Below are positions 19,080 through 27,268 of a stretch of 64,000 bases of DNA, piece after piece. Position numbers and translations under genes: made by a program. This DNA comes from Poseidonibacter ostreae (GTDB taxonomy: Bacteria; Campylobacterota; Campylobacteria; Campylobacterales; Arcobacteraceae): positions 1-64,000 of the forward strand of contig NZ_WFKJ01000009.1 of NCBI RefSeq assembly GCF_009208075.1, written 5' to 3'. The notes under the pieces are model-generated. The model saw only the letters and a list, made by a program, of their open reading frames with translations. It ran no database searches and was not told the origin of the DNA. How positions within the stretch are numbered: the first letter of the stretch is position 1; each line of letters begins with the position of its first letter.

Positions 19080-22000
19080 TCACTTCAGTAAATTTAATAT
19101 ATTTTCAACTTGTTTATAGCTTTGTGATAAAGCAAAACTACCTGCTTGAGTTATTATATTTAGTTTATTAAAGTTTGCACTCTCTATTGCATAATCAACA
19201 TCTCTGATTATAGATTCAGCATTTTTAATATTAACATATGAAGTCATTAAATTTCTAGTAGCTGATTCTAATTGATTTTGAGCAGAACCAAAATTTCCTC
19301 TAAATTCGTTTATTGTAGTAAGATTTTCATCAACTATTGACATAAACTCTTTAGCAATATCTATTGTTAAATAATCAAGATTTTTTAGCGATGCTAAACT
19401 TCTAACTCTTTGCAAGTTTTGAGTATCTATATCTTGTGTTTCATTATCATATTTTATTGTTGAATCTTCAGTATAAGTTTCATATTTACTTGTTGATGAT
19501 TCAAAGGTTGCTACATTTGAAGAATTAATAGATAAATCATTTTTAATTTGGTCTGAAGTTATATTAGAAAGATTAACACTTGCACTAATTGTGTATGTTA
19601 TTGAAGGTTTTATTAAGACTTGTATTGGTGGAGGAGTTTTAAATGCTACTACACCTGATAAAGGTGAACCACTAACACCACTTGCACTATCTCCATTAAT
19701 TGATTTAACTAACCCATCTATTATATCTTCTTTTGAATCTCCACTTTGAGCAGTGTAAATTGCTCCACCAATATTATAAATATTTCCTTCATTTATAAAA
19801 CCTGAAATATCATAAAAACTTTCTGCTCCAGCAGGTACATTATCAATTGTATTAATTAAACTTATTGCTTGGTCATTAGTACCTACATTTAATGCTTCAA
19901 AACTTGGTAAAGTAAAAGGAGTTCCTGTAACATCTGCTGTTAATAATAAACTAGTTGTACTATCTTTAGATGCAGTAACACTTGTTAAAGTAGAAGTTCC
20001 TGATAATCCTGTTGCTGTTCCACCATTAAGACCAATTATAAGTTTATCTACAACATCTTCAATTGTTGTGTCACTTGCTTGAATTTGATATGTAATCCCT
20101 GCAATATTATATTTATCACCTTTTTCAATAGTTCCTGATAATGTATATTTTTCTTGTTGATTCTCAGGAGATATTGGAGATACGGGTGAAATGTAACTAT
20201 CATTAATATTGGTAATAATTGGACTTAAATTTGGAGTATCTGGAACTCTACCATAAAGACTTGGACCTCTAATATAATCATCTATAGTATTTCCCACTTC
20301 ATCTTCATATGTAGAAGAGTATGATGAAAAAGATACTTCGGGAAAAAAAGTATTATTAATTGTACGATAGGCACTTTGTTGATATGAACCTGTAATAATA
20401 TCTCCATTCGCATCTTTTGAGATACTAAACTGGTTTACATCTTCTAATGCTGTTCCATTGTAAATTTTTACAAGAGTATTACTCCTTGAATCATTATTAA
20501 AAGTGTTTATTAATCCATCTACAATATCTTCTTTAGTATCACCAGATTGTACTGTATAACCTATTCTAAAACTTGTTACTTCATCGTTATTAATATCATA
20601 AAAATCTCTACTTCCATTTGTAAAACCTATGTATACAGTAGCTCCTACCTGAATATTACTTTTCAATACAGTTTTAGTTAGTTCTTGTTTCGAAGTAACA
20701 GGTAAATAATTATTTACATTTACAGAACTTCCTACAACTCCTTCTTGTAATATTGATTCAGTATCAACAACTTCATAATTATGTTCAGCAGGGGTTCTAA
20801 TTACATTTTCCCAAGCAGATATATTAATTGCATCTTTTGATTTGAAAGTAAAAGTATCACCACTTAATGAAAAAGTAACTCCATACAATGCGTCACTTGT
20901 ATTTGTTGAAGGTGCATTTAAAAGTTTATTATTAAAAAAGTTTAACAAATCTTCTTTTGTAGTTACACTTGGATTTAAATGTGGAACAAAATCCATTGAA
21001 TAACCATTAACAGTAAAGTAGTATCTATCTGCTTCTTGAATTGTTGTTGTTCCACTCCATTGAACAGTTTTTTCAATGAATTTTTCTTCTACTGCTAATA
21101 TCTCTTTAACATTATTTTGGACAGTTGAAGTAGATATTAACTGGTCATCAATACTTGTTAGATTTGATGCTGAATAACTAAGTGGAGTAAAGGCTGTTCC
21201 TGCTGTATTTGCAGTTAATACTAAATTGCCTGAACTATTTCTTGAAGCTGTTGCATCACTTAATGTTGAAATTACATTTAATCCTACAATAGAACCACCA
21301 TCTGTTCCATTTAGTCCTTCAACTATTTTATCAACAATATCATTCATTGAACTATCACTATCTTGTACTGTATAAGATACACCACCAACTGTAAATGTGT
21401 CTGCTGATTCAATAGTTCCACTAAATTCATAAGTCATTTCTTGGGCAACTGCAGCTAAAGAGCTAGAAGAACCAAGACTAATATCAGTGTCTAAAGTTAT
21501 AGTTCCAGGATTAACAGTAAATGTTTCTCCATCACTTTTACTACTAAATTGTAATACACCATTAGATGTGTTTTCAACTGTAATTAATTTAGATAATTCA
21601 CTACTAGATTCTATTTCACTCTTTAATCCCAAGGCTATCTGATTATGTTTATCACTTGTTGTTCCTACATCAGAAGCAGTTGCCACATAACTAACTGCAA
21701 TATCATTTATCACAACAGTAAATATATCTTTTTCTTTGATTTTACCAGATATTGTTAAAGTATCAACTTGATTTCCACTTCCATATGAAGTATTTGCTTG
21801 AACAACTTCAATAGAAACTATATCTTTTGCATTATCCCCAACTTGAAATGTATGCTCAGAAGATTCACCTTGGTCATCTGAACTCTTTTGTAAAATTGTA
21901 ATTCCATTATAGTTTGTAGTTGAAGCGATTTGGTCATATTGGGTAAGTGATTTTTGTATATCACCTAAAATCATTTGTCTACCTTCATCACTTGTCGTCA

Positions 22001-22292
22001 TTGTGGCAGCTTGAATTAGTTTTTGTTTTGTAAAATCTAAAATATTTGATTGTTCTGCCATTGCTTTATCACCAATTTGTGCGAAAGCAACTGCACTATT
22101 TGCATTTGATATTGCTTGTTTAATACCTGATGCCTGAGTTCTTAATTTATCAGAAATTGCAAGTCCTGATGCATCATCACTAGCTTTATTTATTTTAAGT
22201 CCACTTGATAATTTATTTAAAGAATCAGATATTTTATTTCTGTTATTGGTAAGGTTTTCTTGTGCAATTAATGATAAATAACTTATATTCAT
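19080..22292 (-). CDS. Very large modular flagellin
   Basis: Flagellar filament protein of 1070 residues; typical Arcobacter flagellins are about 300. The N-terminal D0/D1 region (1-135) is clear: NKISDSLNKLSSGLKINKASD, then AISDKLRTQASGI and NYNGITIL. So is the C-terminal D1/D0 (about 975-1070): GNFGSAQNQLESATRN, then a final SFALSQSYKQVENILNLL. Between them lie about 840 residues made of roughly six related beta-rich modules. There is no cysteine and no signal peptide, as expected for export by the flagellar apparatus. It starts 20 bases after a small lipoprotein gene, so probably shares its promoter; I found no sigma-28 or sigma-54 promoter next to it. Confidence 0.85.
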   Translation of the reverse strand: MNISYLSLIAQENLTNNRNKISDSLNKLSSGLKINKASDDASGLAISDKLRTQASGIKQAISNANSAVAFAQIGDKAMAEQSNILDFTKQKLIQAATMTTSDEGRQMILGDIQKSLTQYDQIASTTNYNGITILQKSSDDQGESSEHTFQVGDNAKDIVSIEVVQANTSYGSGNQVDTLTISGKIKEKDIFTVVINDIAVSYVATASDVGTTSDKHNQIALGLKSEIESSSELSKLITVENTSNGVLQFSSKSDGETFTVNPGTITLDTDISLGSSSSLAAVAQEMTYEFSGTIESADTFTVGGVSYTVQDSDSSMNDIVDKIVEGLNGTDGGSIVGLNVISTLSDATASRNSSGNLVLTANTAGTAFTPLSYSASNLTSIDDQLISTSTVQNNVKEILAVEEKFIEKTVQWSGTTTIQEADRYYFTVNGYSMDFVPHLNPSVTTKEDLLNFFNNKLLNAPSTNTSDALYGVTFSLSGDTFTFKSKDAINISAWENVIRTPAEHNYEVVDTESILQEGVVGSSVNVNNYLPVTSKQELTKTVLKSNIQVGATVYIGFTNGSRDFYDINNDEVTSFRIGYTVQSGDTKEDIVDGLINTFNNDSRSNTLVKIYNGTALEDVNQFSISKDANGDIITGSYQQSAYRTINNTFFPEVSFSSYSSTYEDEVGNTIDDYIRGPSLYGRVPDTPNLSPIITNINDSYISPVSPISPENQQEKYTLSGTIEKGDKYNIAGITYQIQASDTTIEDVVDKLIIGLNGGTATGLSGTSTLTSVTASKDSTTSLLLTADVTGTPFTLPSFEALNVGTNDQAISLINTIDNVPAGAESFYDISGFINEGNIYNIGGAIYTAQSGDSKEDIIDGLVKSINGDSASGVSGSPLSGVVAFKTPPPIQVLIKPSITYTISASVNLSNITSDQIKNDLSINSSNVATFESSTSKYETYTEDSTIKYDNETQDIDTQNLQRVRSLASLKNLDYLTIDIAKEFMSIVDENLTTINEFRGNFGSAQNQLESATRNLMTSYVNIKNAESIIRDVDYAIESANFNKLNIITQAGSFALSQSYKQVENILNLLK
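19638..21764 (-). repeat. Six diverged modules in the flagellin insert
   Basis: In protein coordinates the modules begin near residues 177, 288, 410, 543, 716 and 827. The best-matched three read SGTIESADTFTVGGVSYTVQ, SGTIEKGDKYNIAGITYQIQ and SGFINEGNIYNIGGAIYTAQ, each followed by a (D/E)DI(V/I)D-K/G-L(V/I)xG(L/I)NG helix. The others keep the 'strand, turn, TVQSGDTKEDIVDGL' plan less clearly. The duplication is visible in protein but is too old to show as DNA repeats. Confidence 0.7.
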
Positions 22293-22312
22293 TCACTATC
22301 AAAATTCTTAGG

Positions 22313-22525
22313 TTATGGATAATAAGGAATAAATACATCAGAATGATAAGGTACTGGTGTATGATAACGCATCGGTCTTGCGTAATACAGTGGTGACGGA
22401 TAATAGGTATTTTGATAATAGTATGGTGTTCCATAAGAACTGTAATATGGAACACATCCACTTAATAAAAGAATACTGATTATTCCAAGTAATAACTTAT
22501 AAGAGTGTTTTAAAGATTTGAGCAT
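22313..22525 (-). CDS. Tyr/Pro-rich mini-lipoprotein
   Basis: A 70-residue predicted lipoprotein. The signal peptide ends in LLSGC (Cys24), followed by a mature part of about 46 residues of which roughly a third are tyrosine, with many prolines and histidines (for example VPYYSSYGTPYYYQN). There is no recognisable domain. An AGAAGGA ribosome binding site precedes the ATG, and a TATAAT with paired direct repeats lies upstream. It is followed 20 bases later by the large flagellin gene. It could be an outer-membrane anchor or sheath component, but nothing in the sequence proves a role. Confidence 0.65.
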   Translation of the reverse strand: MLKSLKHSYKLLLGIISILLLSGCVPYYSSYGTPYYYQNTYYPSPLYYARPMRYHTPVPYHSDVFIPYYP

Positions 22526-22561
22526 ATTAAATCCTTCTAAATAAAATAATTTTTATTTTAG

Positions 22562-22567
22562 ATTATA
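22562..22567 (-). promoter_or_regulatory. -10 element for the mini-lipoprotein/flagellin pair
   Basis: TATAAT on the minus strand, about 37 bases before the mini-lipoprotein ATG. It lies 2 bases downstream of a pair of ATTTGACA direct repeats. Confidence 0.5.
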
Positions 22568-22569
22568 AT

Positions 22570-22588
22570 TGTCAAATCTATGTCAAAT
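22570..22588 (-). promoter_or_regulatory. Candidate operator: ATTTGACA direct repeat, 11-bp period
   Basis: On the minus strand two exact copies of ATTTGACA are separated by TAG, giving an 11-bp period. This is the spacing typical of OmpR/PhoB-type dimer sites. The pair lies just upstream of the TATAAT for the lipoprotein/flagellin genes. A matching pair lies before the regulator operon at 25337-25355. Confidence 0.5.
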
Positions 22589-22741
22589 TTAAAATGTATA
22601 TGTAAATATGTTTTTTGAATCTTTAGAAGTTAAATTAATTTTAATATTATACTTATCACAAACATTTTTTACAATATTTAGTCCAATCCCTGAACCTCTT
22701 TGTGAATCATTCTCTCTATAATATCTATCAAATAGTTTATC
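22589..22741 (-). pseudogene. Detached C-terminus of the histidine kinase
   Basis: Directly after the kinase TAA at 22742-22744 the same frame stays open for exactly 50 codons to a TAA at 22589-22591. It encodes the rest of a kinase ATPase domain: DKLFDRYYREND, then the G2 box RGSGIGLNIV and a terminal strand ending NIFTYTF. There is no start codon with a ribosome binding site for independent expression. It is therefore the missing end of the upstream gene, cut off by a nonsense codon. Confidence 0.85.
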
Positions 22742-24472
22742 TTAATCTTTAATCTCATCACCTCTTGAAATAAACTCTAGTTTTATACTATCTTTATTTT
22801 TTGTTAACGATATTTCAATTAAAGTATTTGGTTTAGAATATTTTATACAGTTTGATATATTATTATCAATCATCCTTTCTAATTCTATTTCATTAATAAA
22901 AAAGTTAATATTTGATTCTATTTTATCAATAATATCTCTTTTTCTAGAATTAGCAATTGAAGAAAAAAAGCGACACCTGCTTTTTAAAAGTTCAGATATA
23001 GATAACATTTTGGGAGTATACTTAATATTATCATTTGCAACAATAAAAGATAAATCTTCATAAGAGTTTGTAAGCATATTAATTGAAGAATTTATACTAT
23101 CAATAAACTCTTTTGTGTTTTTATCTTTTTGAGTTAATTCAATTAAATTTGTATTTGCCATAATTACACTAAGTGGAGTTCTAATTTGATGAACCATATC
23201 AGATATAAACTGTTTATTTTGAGAAAGTAGAAGTTGGTTTTTCTGAACTTCATTATTTAATTTATTATGCAATTGATTATAATCGTCTTGTAGTGTTTTA
23301 ATCTCTTGAACTATGATATCTTTTTCATTTGATATTTGGTTATTATTAATTTCTTGAATGATATTTAAAAGTTTTGTTGTTACATTACTCAAAATAAATC
23401 TATATACAAAAAATAGAATCAAAAATAAAACAACAAAAACTAATATTGAAGTATATAAAGTCTTATTAATCTCTTCCTTAAAATATTCATTATTAAATTT
23501 AGTTTTTACTATTAGTTTTGTTTCATCATTTTTATTAAAAAGTCCGTTTGTAATTGAATAAACTATAGAATATTTTTCTGAATTATCAACCTTAACTAAA
23601 AGATTATCTTTATTTTTCAAAATTTTAGTTAATTCTTCATTAAAGACTAAACTCTTCTCGTTTACATTTATTGATACTAATTTCTTAATTTCTTTTTTAT
23701 GCTCAGGAAAAGTATTTGATAATTGGTTTAAAAAAACAAGTGTTTCCTTCCAACTATCTTCCATAGTTTTTTTCTTTAGTTTCTGATTATACAAATCTAT
23801 ATGTTGTAATGTATTCTTTGTAGCAAAAGATAAATCAATTTCATCCGCAAGATATTTCAATGACTTATGCTTTTGTTTAATTAAGGCAAAAGAGTCTAAA
23901 GCAAAAGCAATTTGAATAATTTTATTCCCATCTGTTGAAAGTTTTACAAGATATCTTTTTAAACTCATTGTAGATGAGTCAACTTTTGGTGCAGAAATAT
24001 CAATATCAATTTTTTTTTCAAAAATAGAATCAAATAACTCTTTTACTACTTTAAACTTTGAGAAATCAAGTCCAAGATCAGCTTTGAAAGAAGTTTTTTC
24101 TATGGTATATTTTTTATTAATTATAAATATTTCATATTTTCCTAAAGTTACATTTTCATTTAATAGTTTTTGTAATTTATCAATAGAAAAATCTTCATTT
24201 TTATTAATATAATCCACTGCAAAATTTAATTTCTCTATATTTTCTTGCTCTTTTTGTCTAAAATCATATTGAATTTTATCAACTAAAAGCCTAAACTGTT
24301 CTCTAATATGGAGAGAATTTTTATAAATCCTATTTTTAAAATTATCAGTGATATTTTTTTGGGATAAATAGTATAAAGTTGATAAACCAATTACTAGTAA
24401 AAATAATACAAGATAAAATATTGATGATAAATATTGATTTAATCTGTAATTATCCTTCAATTTTATAGCCAA
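22742..24472 (-). CDS. Sensor histidine kinase, truncated by an in-frame TAA
   Basis: Membrane sensor kinase of 576 residues partnered with the adjacent response regulator. It has transmembrane helices near 15-36 and 340-362 bracketing a roughly 300-residue periplasmic sensor, then a coiled linker and the H-box DMVHQIRTPLS with His428. The N-box is near 534-545 (MIDNNISNCIKYS). The reading frame stops after GDEIKD, just before the G2 box, which continues in frame at 22589-22741. As written the protein lacks the ATP-lid glycines and should be unable to autophosphorylate. The start (TTG) overlaps the regulator stop by 23 bases; a TTG four codons later is possible. Confidence 0.85.
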   Translation of the reverse strand: MAIKLKDNYRLNQYLSSIFYLVLFLLVIGLSTLYYLSQKNITDNFKNRIYKNSLHIREQFRLLVDKIQYDFRQKEQENIEKLNFAVDYINKNEDFSIDKLQKLLNENVTLGKYEIFIINKKYTIEKTSFKADLGLDFSKFKVVKELFDSIFEKKIDIDISAPKVDSSTMSLKRYLVKLSTDGNKIIQIAFALDSFALIKQKHKSLKYLADEIDLSFATKNTLQHIDLYNQKLKKKTMEDSWKETLVFLNQLSNTFPEHKKEIKKLVSINVNEKSLVFNEELTKILKNKDNLLVKVDNSEKYSIVYSITNGLFNKNDETKLIVKTKFNNEYFKEEINKTLYTSILVFVVLFLILFFVYRFILSNVTTKLLNIIQEINNNQISNEKDIIVQEIKTLQDDYNQLHNKLNNEVQKNQLLLSQNKQFISDMVHQIRTPLSVIMANTNLIELTQKDKNTKEFIDSINSSINMLTNSYEDLSFIVANDNIKYTPKMLSISELLKSRCRFFSSIANSRKRDIIDKIESNINFFINEIELERMIDNNISNCIKYSKPNTLIEISLTKNKDSIKLEFISRGDEIKD

Positions 24473-25100
24473 TTCCTATTTCTGTTTTTATAATATCATA
24501 TGGAAGTTTATTTCGAATAGTATTAACAAGTTGTCTTATTGGATACTTCTCTTTTACTTCTCCTTCCCATACATAATCTATTATTGAATCATTTGAAACA
24601 ATAAACCCAATATTTTTAAAAAGGATATCAACAAAAAGTTTTTCTTTTTTTCTAAATTTAATTGACTCTTCTTTATATTTTAATTCCATTGAACTTTTAT
24701 CATAAAAAAAATCATCTTCAATTTTTACAATATCAGTTTTTGTATAAAAAACTCTATCTAGTCTTATTTCAAGTTCAAGTAAATTAAATGGTTTTTTAAT
24801 ATATTCTGTACAACCATAATTAAAAGCAGTTTGAAGTGTTTCAATTTCAAGTGAAGCAGTTATAATAATTACAGGTACATCAATTTTAGTTTTTCTAATA
24901 AACTTTAGTATCTCTAATCCGTCAATATTTGGAACATTTACATCTAGAATATATAAGTCATAATCTATATTTTTCTCTTCTAAATGATTAATAACATCAA
25001 AACCATCATAAAATGTATCTATATTGTGAGCTTTTATTTTAAAAAATCTTTCTATAGAAGTTGCTAACTCAACATCATCTTCAATTAATAATATTTTCAA
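24450..25100 (-). CDS. OmpR-family response regulator
   Basis: Two-domain DNA-binding regulator of 216 residues. The receiver domain (1-115) has acidic residues Glu7, Asp8 and Asp9, phosphorylation site Asp53 in LYILDVNVPN, Thr81 and Lys103 in YIKKPF. The C-terminal winged helix (about 125-216) contains FRKKEKLFVDILFKN and ends TEIGIGYKIEG, typical of OmpR/PhoB. The start is a TTG with AAAGG upstream, overlapping the preceding small gene's stop region. Its candidate targets are ATTTGACA repeats before its own operon and before the lipoprotein/flagellin genes. Confidence 0.9.
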   Translation of the reverse strand: MKILLIEDDVELATSIERFFKIKAHNIDTFYDGFDVINHLEEKNIDYDLYILDVNVPNIDGLEILKFIRKTKIDVPVIIITASLEIETLQTAFNYGCTEYIKKPFNLLELEIRLDRVFYTKTDIVKIEDDFFYDKSSMELKYKEESIKFRKKEKLFVDILFKNIGFIVSNDSIIDYVWEGEVKEKYPIRQLVNTIRNKLPYDIIKTEIGIGYKIEG

Positions 25101-25102
25101 TT

Positions 25103-25315
25103 TTAACCTTTTGAGTTTCTTTCAATATATTCTTTAATAATCTCTATAGCACTATAATTTGATTTATACCAGTTTAAAATCATTTCATCTGACGCATTGT
25201 TTATAAGTAATATATCTATTTGATCTAAAATGAGATTTACAGTTGGATATCTTTTTACAATATAATCATTGTGTTCATTTATACTATTTAAGAATTCAAT
25301 TATTTCTTTTTTCAT
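25103..25315 (-). CDS. Small hypothetical protein upstream of the response regulator
   Basis: A 70-residue, probably all-helical cytoplasmic protein (MKKEIIEFLNSINEHNDYIV at the start) with no domain I recognise and no signal peptide. It is the first gene before the response regulator, ending 2 bases before its TTG start, so translational coupling is likely. The ATG lacks a clear ribosome binding site. It could be a regulator-associated small protein; this is only contextual. Confidence 0.5.
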   Translation of the reverse strand: MKKEIIEFLNSINEHNDYIVKRYPTVNLILDQIDILLINNASDEMILNWYKSNYSAIEIIKEYIERNSKG

Positions 25316-25336
25316 AAAATGATTATGAACTCTTAA

Positions 25337-25355
25337 TGTAAAATATATGTCAAAT
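25337..25355 (-). promoter_or_regulatory. Candidate operator upstream of the two-component operon
   Basis: On the minus strand ATTTGACA-TAT-ATTTTACA forms a direct repeat with an 11-bp period and one mismatch between copies. It lies about 22 bases before the first gene of the regulator operon. It matches the repeat at 22570-22588 in both sequence and spacing, suggesting autoregulation by the OmpR-type protein. A plain -35 element (TTGACA) is the alternative reading. Confidence 0.5.
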
Positions 25356-25377
25356 TTTTAAAGATATAATTATAACT

Positions 25378-25397
25378 AAAAGGTATTAGTATCTTTT
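25378..25397 (-). terminator. Weak hairpin after mreC
   Basis: AAAAGATA and TACCTTTT on the minus strand pair over 8 bp (one G-T pair) with a four-base loop, 23 bases past the mreC stop. It probably separates the envelope operon from the two-component operon. Confidence 0.35.
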
Positions 25398-25419
25398 TGT
25401 AGTTTACTAGAAAATCATT

Positions 25420-26232
25420 TTACTTCTTAGTAGACTCTTTTTTCTTCTCGTTTATTTCCTCTTTTTTATCATGTGAATAGTGTTTATATGTATAAAAATA
25501 TTTCTTTTTTAATACATTTGCATATGGTTTAATAATTGCTGTTTGCATATCTGGAAGTTTATTCTCTTCTGAAATTCTTCCAACTTTTAGTCCTTCAAAA
25601 AAGATATTATCCATTCCTGAAGTTATAACTTCATCGCCTATTTTTATTTCAGCCCAAATTGGAATATATTTAATATGTAAGTTTTTCCCATCTTTTGAAG
25701 AGGTAATAATTCCAGGAACCTTATCTTCTCCAATAAAAACTGCATAAGAACACTCTTTATTTCCATTTAGAAGTGCTACTGATTTTCCATTTTCATTTAC
25801 AACAATTCCCGCTGCATACTCTTCAGTTATAAGACCTAAAATAGAGTCATCTTCTTTTTTTTGATCTAACCATACCTTTGTAAAGTCATTAAAGTTTATA
25901 TATGATAATACTTTTGCTAAATGAATATTAGGTTTTGTTTCGTCAGCATGCATAGTAATTACAAACTCTTTTATTGTATCAAGTTGCTTTTGTGTTGCTG
26001 TGTAAAGGATTCTATACTCTTTTAATTCATTATTTTCAATTCGTAGTTTTTCTATACTACTTGCTTGATTAAAGTATTTTTCTACAGTTGTAGATATTCC
26101 TATTACTTTATTTATATATGATAGTTTTAGGTCATTAAAAAAGGTAAAGTTCTTGATAATTAGCTTATCTACCTCAAAGAGATATAATAAACCAATTATA
26201 AGAAAAAGAATTACAAATAAGAATTTACGCAT
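25420..26232 (-). CDS. mreC: Rod shape-determining protein MreC
   Basis: Bitopic inner-membrane protein of the elongasome that links MreB to periplasmic peptidoglycan synthases. It is 270 residues with an N-terminal membrane anchor (about 3-20), a coiled-coil around 50-90 (KLRIENNELKEYRILYTATQ) and a beta-barrel domain with VLSYINFNDFTKVWLDQ and IKIGDEVITSGMDNIFFEGL. The lysine-rich tail (DKKEEINEKKKESTKK) is longer than usual. Its start overlaps mreB by 8 bases. Confidence 0.92.
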   Translation of the reverse strand: MRKFLFVILFLIIGLLYLFEVDKLIIKNFTFFNDLKLSYINKVIGISTTVEKYFNQASSIEKLRIENNELKEYRILYTATQKQLDTIKEFVITMHADETKPNIHLAKVLSYINFNDFTKVWLDQKKEDDSILGLITEEYAAGIVVNENGKSVALLNGNKECSYAVFIGEDKVPGIITSSKDGKNLHIKYIPIWAEIKIGDEVITSGMDNIFFEGLKVGRISEENKLPDMQTAIIKPYANVLKKKYFYTYKHYSHDKKEEINEKKKESTKK

Positions 26233-27256
26233 TAGTGATTAGTTTAAGTAAAGCATCCTCATCTAATACAGCACTAGTTCCATAAGCAACTGCTAATAAT
26301 GGATCTTCAGCAACTTTTACTGGTAGTTTAATAATATCAGCTAAGTAAGTATCAATACCTCTAATTAAAGCACCTCCACCTGTTAAGATAACACCATTAT
26401 CAACAACATCTCCAGCTAAATCAGGCGGCATCTCTTCTAATACAGAACGTACTGCAGATACTATCTCTTTTAGTGGTTCTTTAATTGCAGATCTAACACC
26501 CTCACTACCTAATTCAATAGTTGAAAGTAATCCAGAATTATCTCGACCTTTAACTTTGATTTTTAGTTCAGTATCAAGTTTAACAGCCGTACCAATTTCA
26601 ATTTTAATATTTTCAGCAGTTCTTTCACCTATATATAAATTGAAGTTTTGTCTAACATGTTCAATAATTGATTTATCAAACTTATCACCTGCAATTTTAA
26701 TAGATTTAGAAAGTACTAATCCTCCTAATGAAGTTACACCTATTTCAGTTGTACCTCCACCAATATCTACTACTACATATCCAGATGGATCTGATACAGG
26801 AATTCCTGCACCAATTGCTGCAGCCATTGGTTCTTCAACTAAAAATACTTCTCGTGCACCTGCACTCATAGCTGATTCTTCAACTGCTTTTCTTTCAACT
26901 TGTGTAATTCCATAAGGAATACAAATAATGATTCTTGGACGAATAAAAGATTTTCTCGAATGAGCTTTTTCAATGAAATATCTAATCATTCTTTCAGTCA
27001 TTTCAAAATCGGCAATAACACCATCTTGCATAGGTCGAACTGCTTGAATATTTAAAGGAGTTTTTCCTATCATTTGCTTAGCTTCTTGTCCAACTGCTAA
27101 AATTTTATCTCTACCATATTTATCATTTTGAACAGCAACAACTGAAGGTTCATTTATAATGATACCTTTTCCTTTTACTGAAACAATTGTATTAGCAGTT
27201 CCCAAGTCAATAGCCATATCACTTGAAAATAATCCTATTAATTTATCTAAAAACAC
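26225..27256 (-). CDS. mreB: Rod shape-determining protein MreB
   Basis: Actin-like cytoskeletal ATPase that directs sidewall peptidoglycan synthesis. The 343-residue protein has the phosphate-1 motif DLGTANTIV near residue 17, the phosphate-2 motif DIGGGTTEIGV near 165 and the adenosine motif LTGGGALIRGID near 290. An amphipathic MFLDKLIGLFSSD start suits membrane binding. It is placed 12 bases after clpX and overlaps mreC, the usual gene order in this phylum. Confidence 0.97.
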   Translation of the reverse strand: MFLDKLIGLFSSDMAIDLGTANTIVSVKGKGIIINEPSVVAVQNDKYGRDKILAVGQEAKQMIGKTPLNIQAVRPMQDGVIADFEMTERMIRYFIEKAHSRKSFIRPRIIICIPYGITQVERKAVEESAMSAGAREVFLVEEPMAAAIGAGIPVSDPSGYVVVDIGGGTTEIGVTSLGGLVLSKSIKIAGDKFDKSIIEHVRQNFNLYIGERTAENIKIEIGTAVKLDTELKIKVKGRDNSGLLSTIELGSEGVRSAIKEPLKEIVSAVRSVLEEMPPDLAGDVVDNGVILTGGGALIRGIDTYLADIIKLPVKVAEDPLLAVAYGTSAVLDEDALLKLITNA

Positions 27257-27268
27257 GTTTCATCCTTT

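Noticed and set aside
22293-22600. Sigma-28 or sigma-54 promoter for the large flagellin
   Set aside because: Neither a GG-N10-GC type element nor a sigma-28 motif is visible; only a sigma-70-type TATAAT upstream of the lipoprotein fits.
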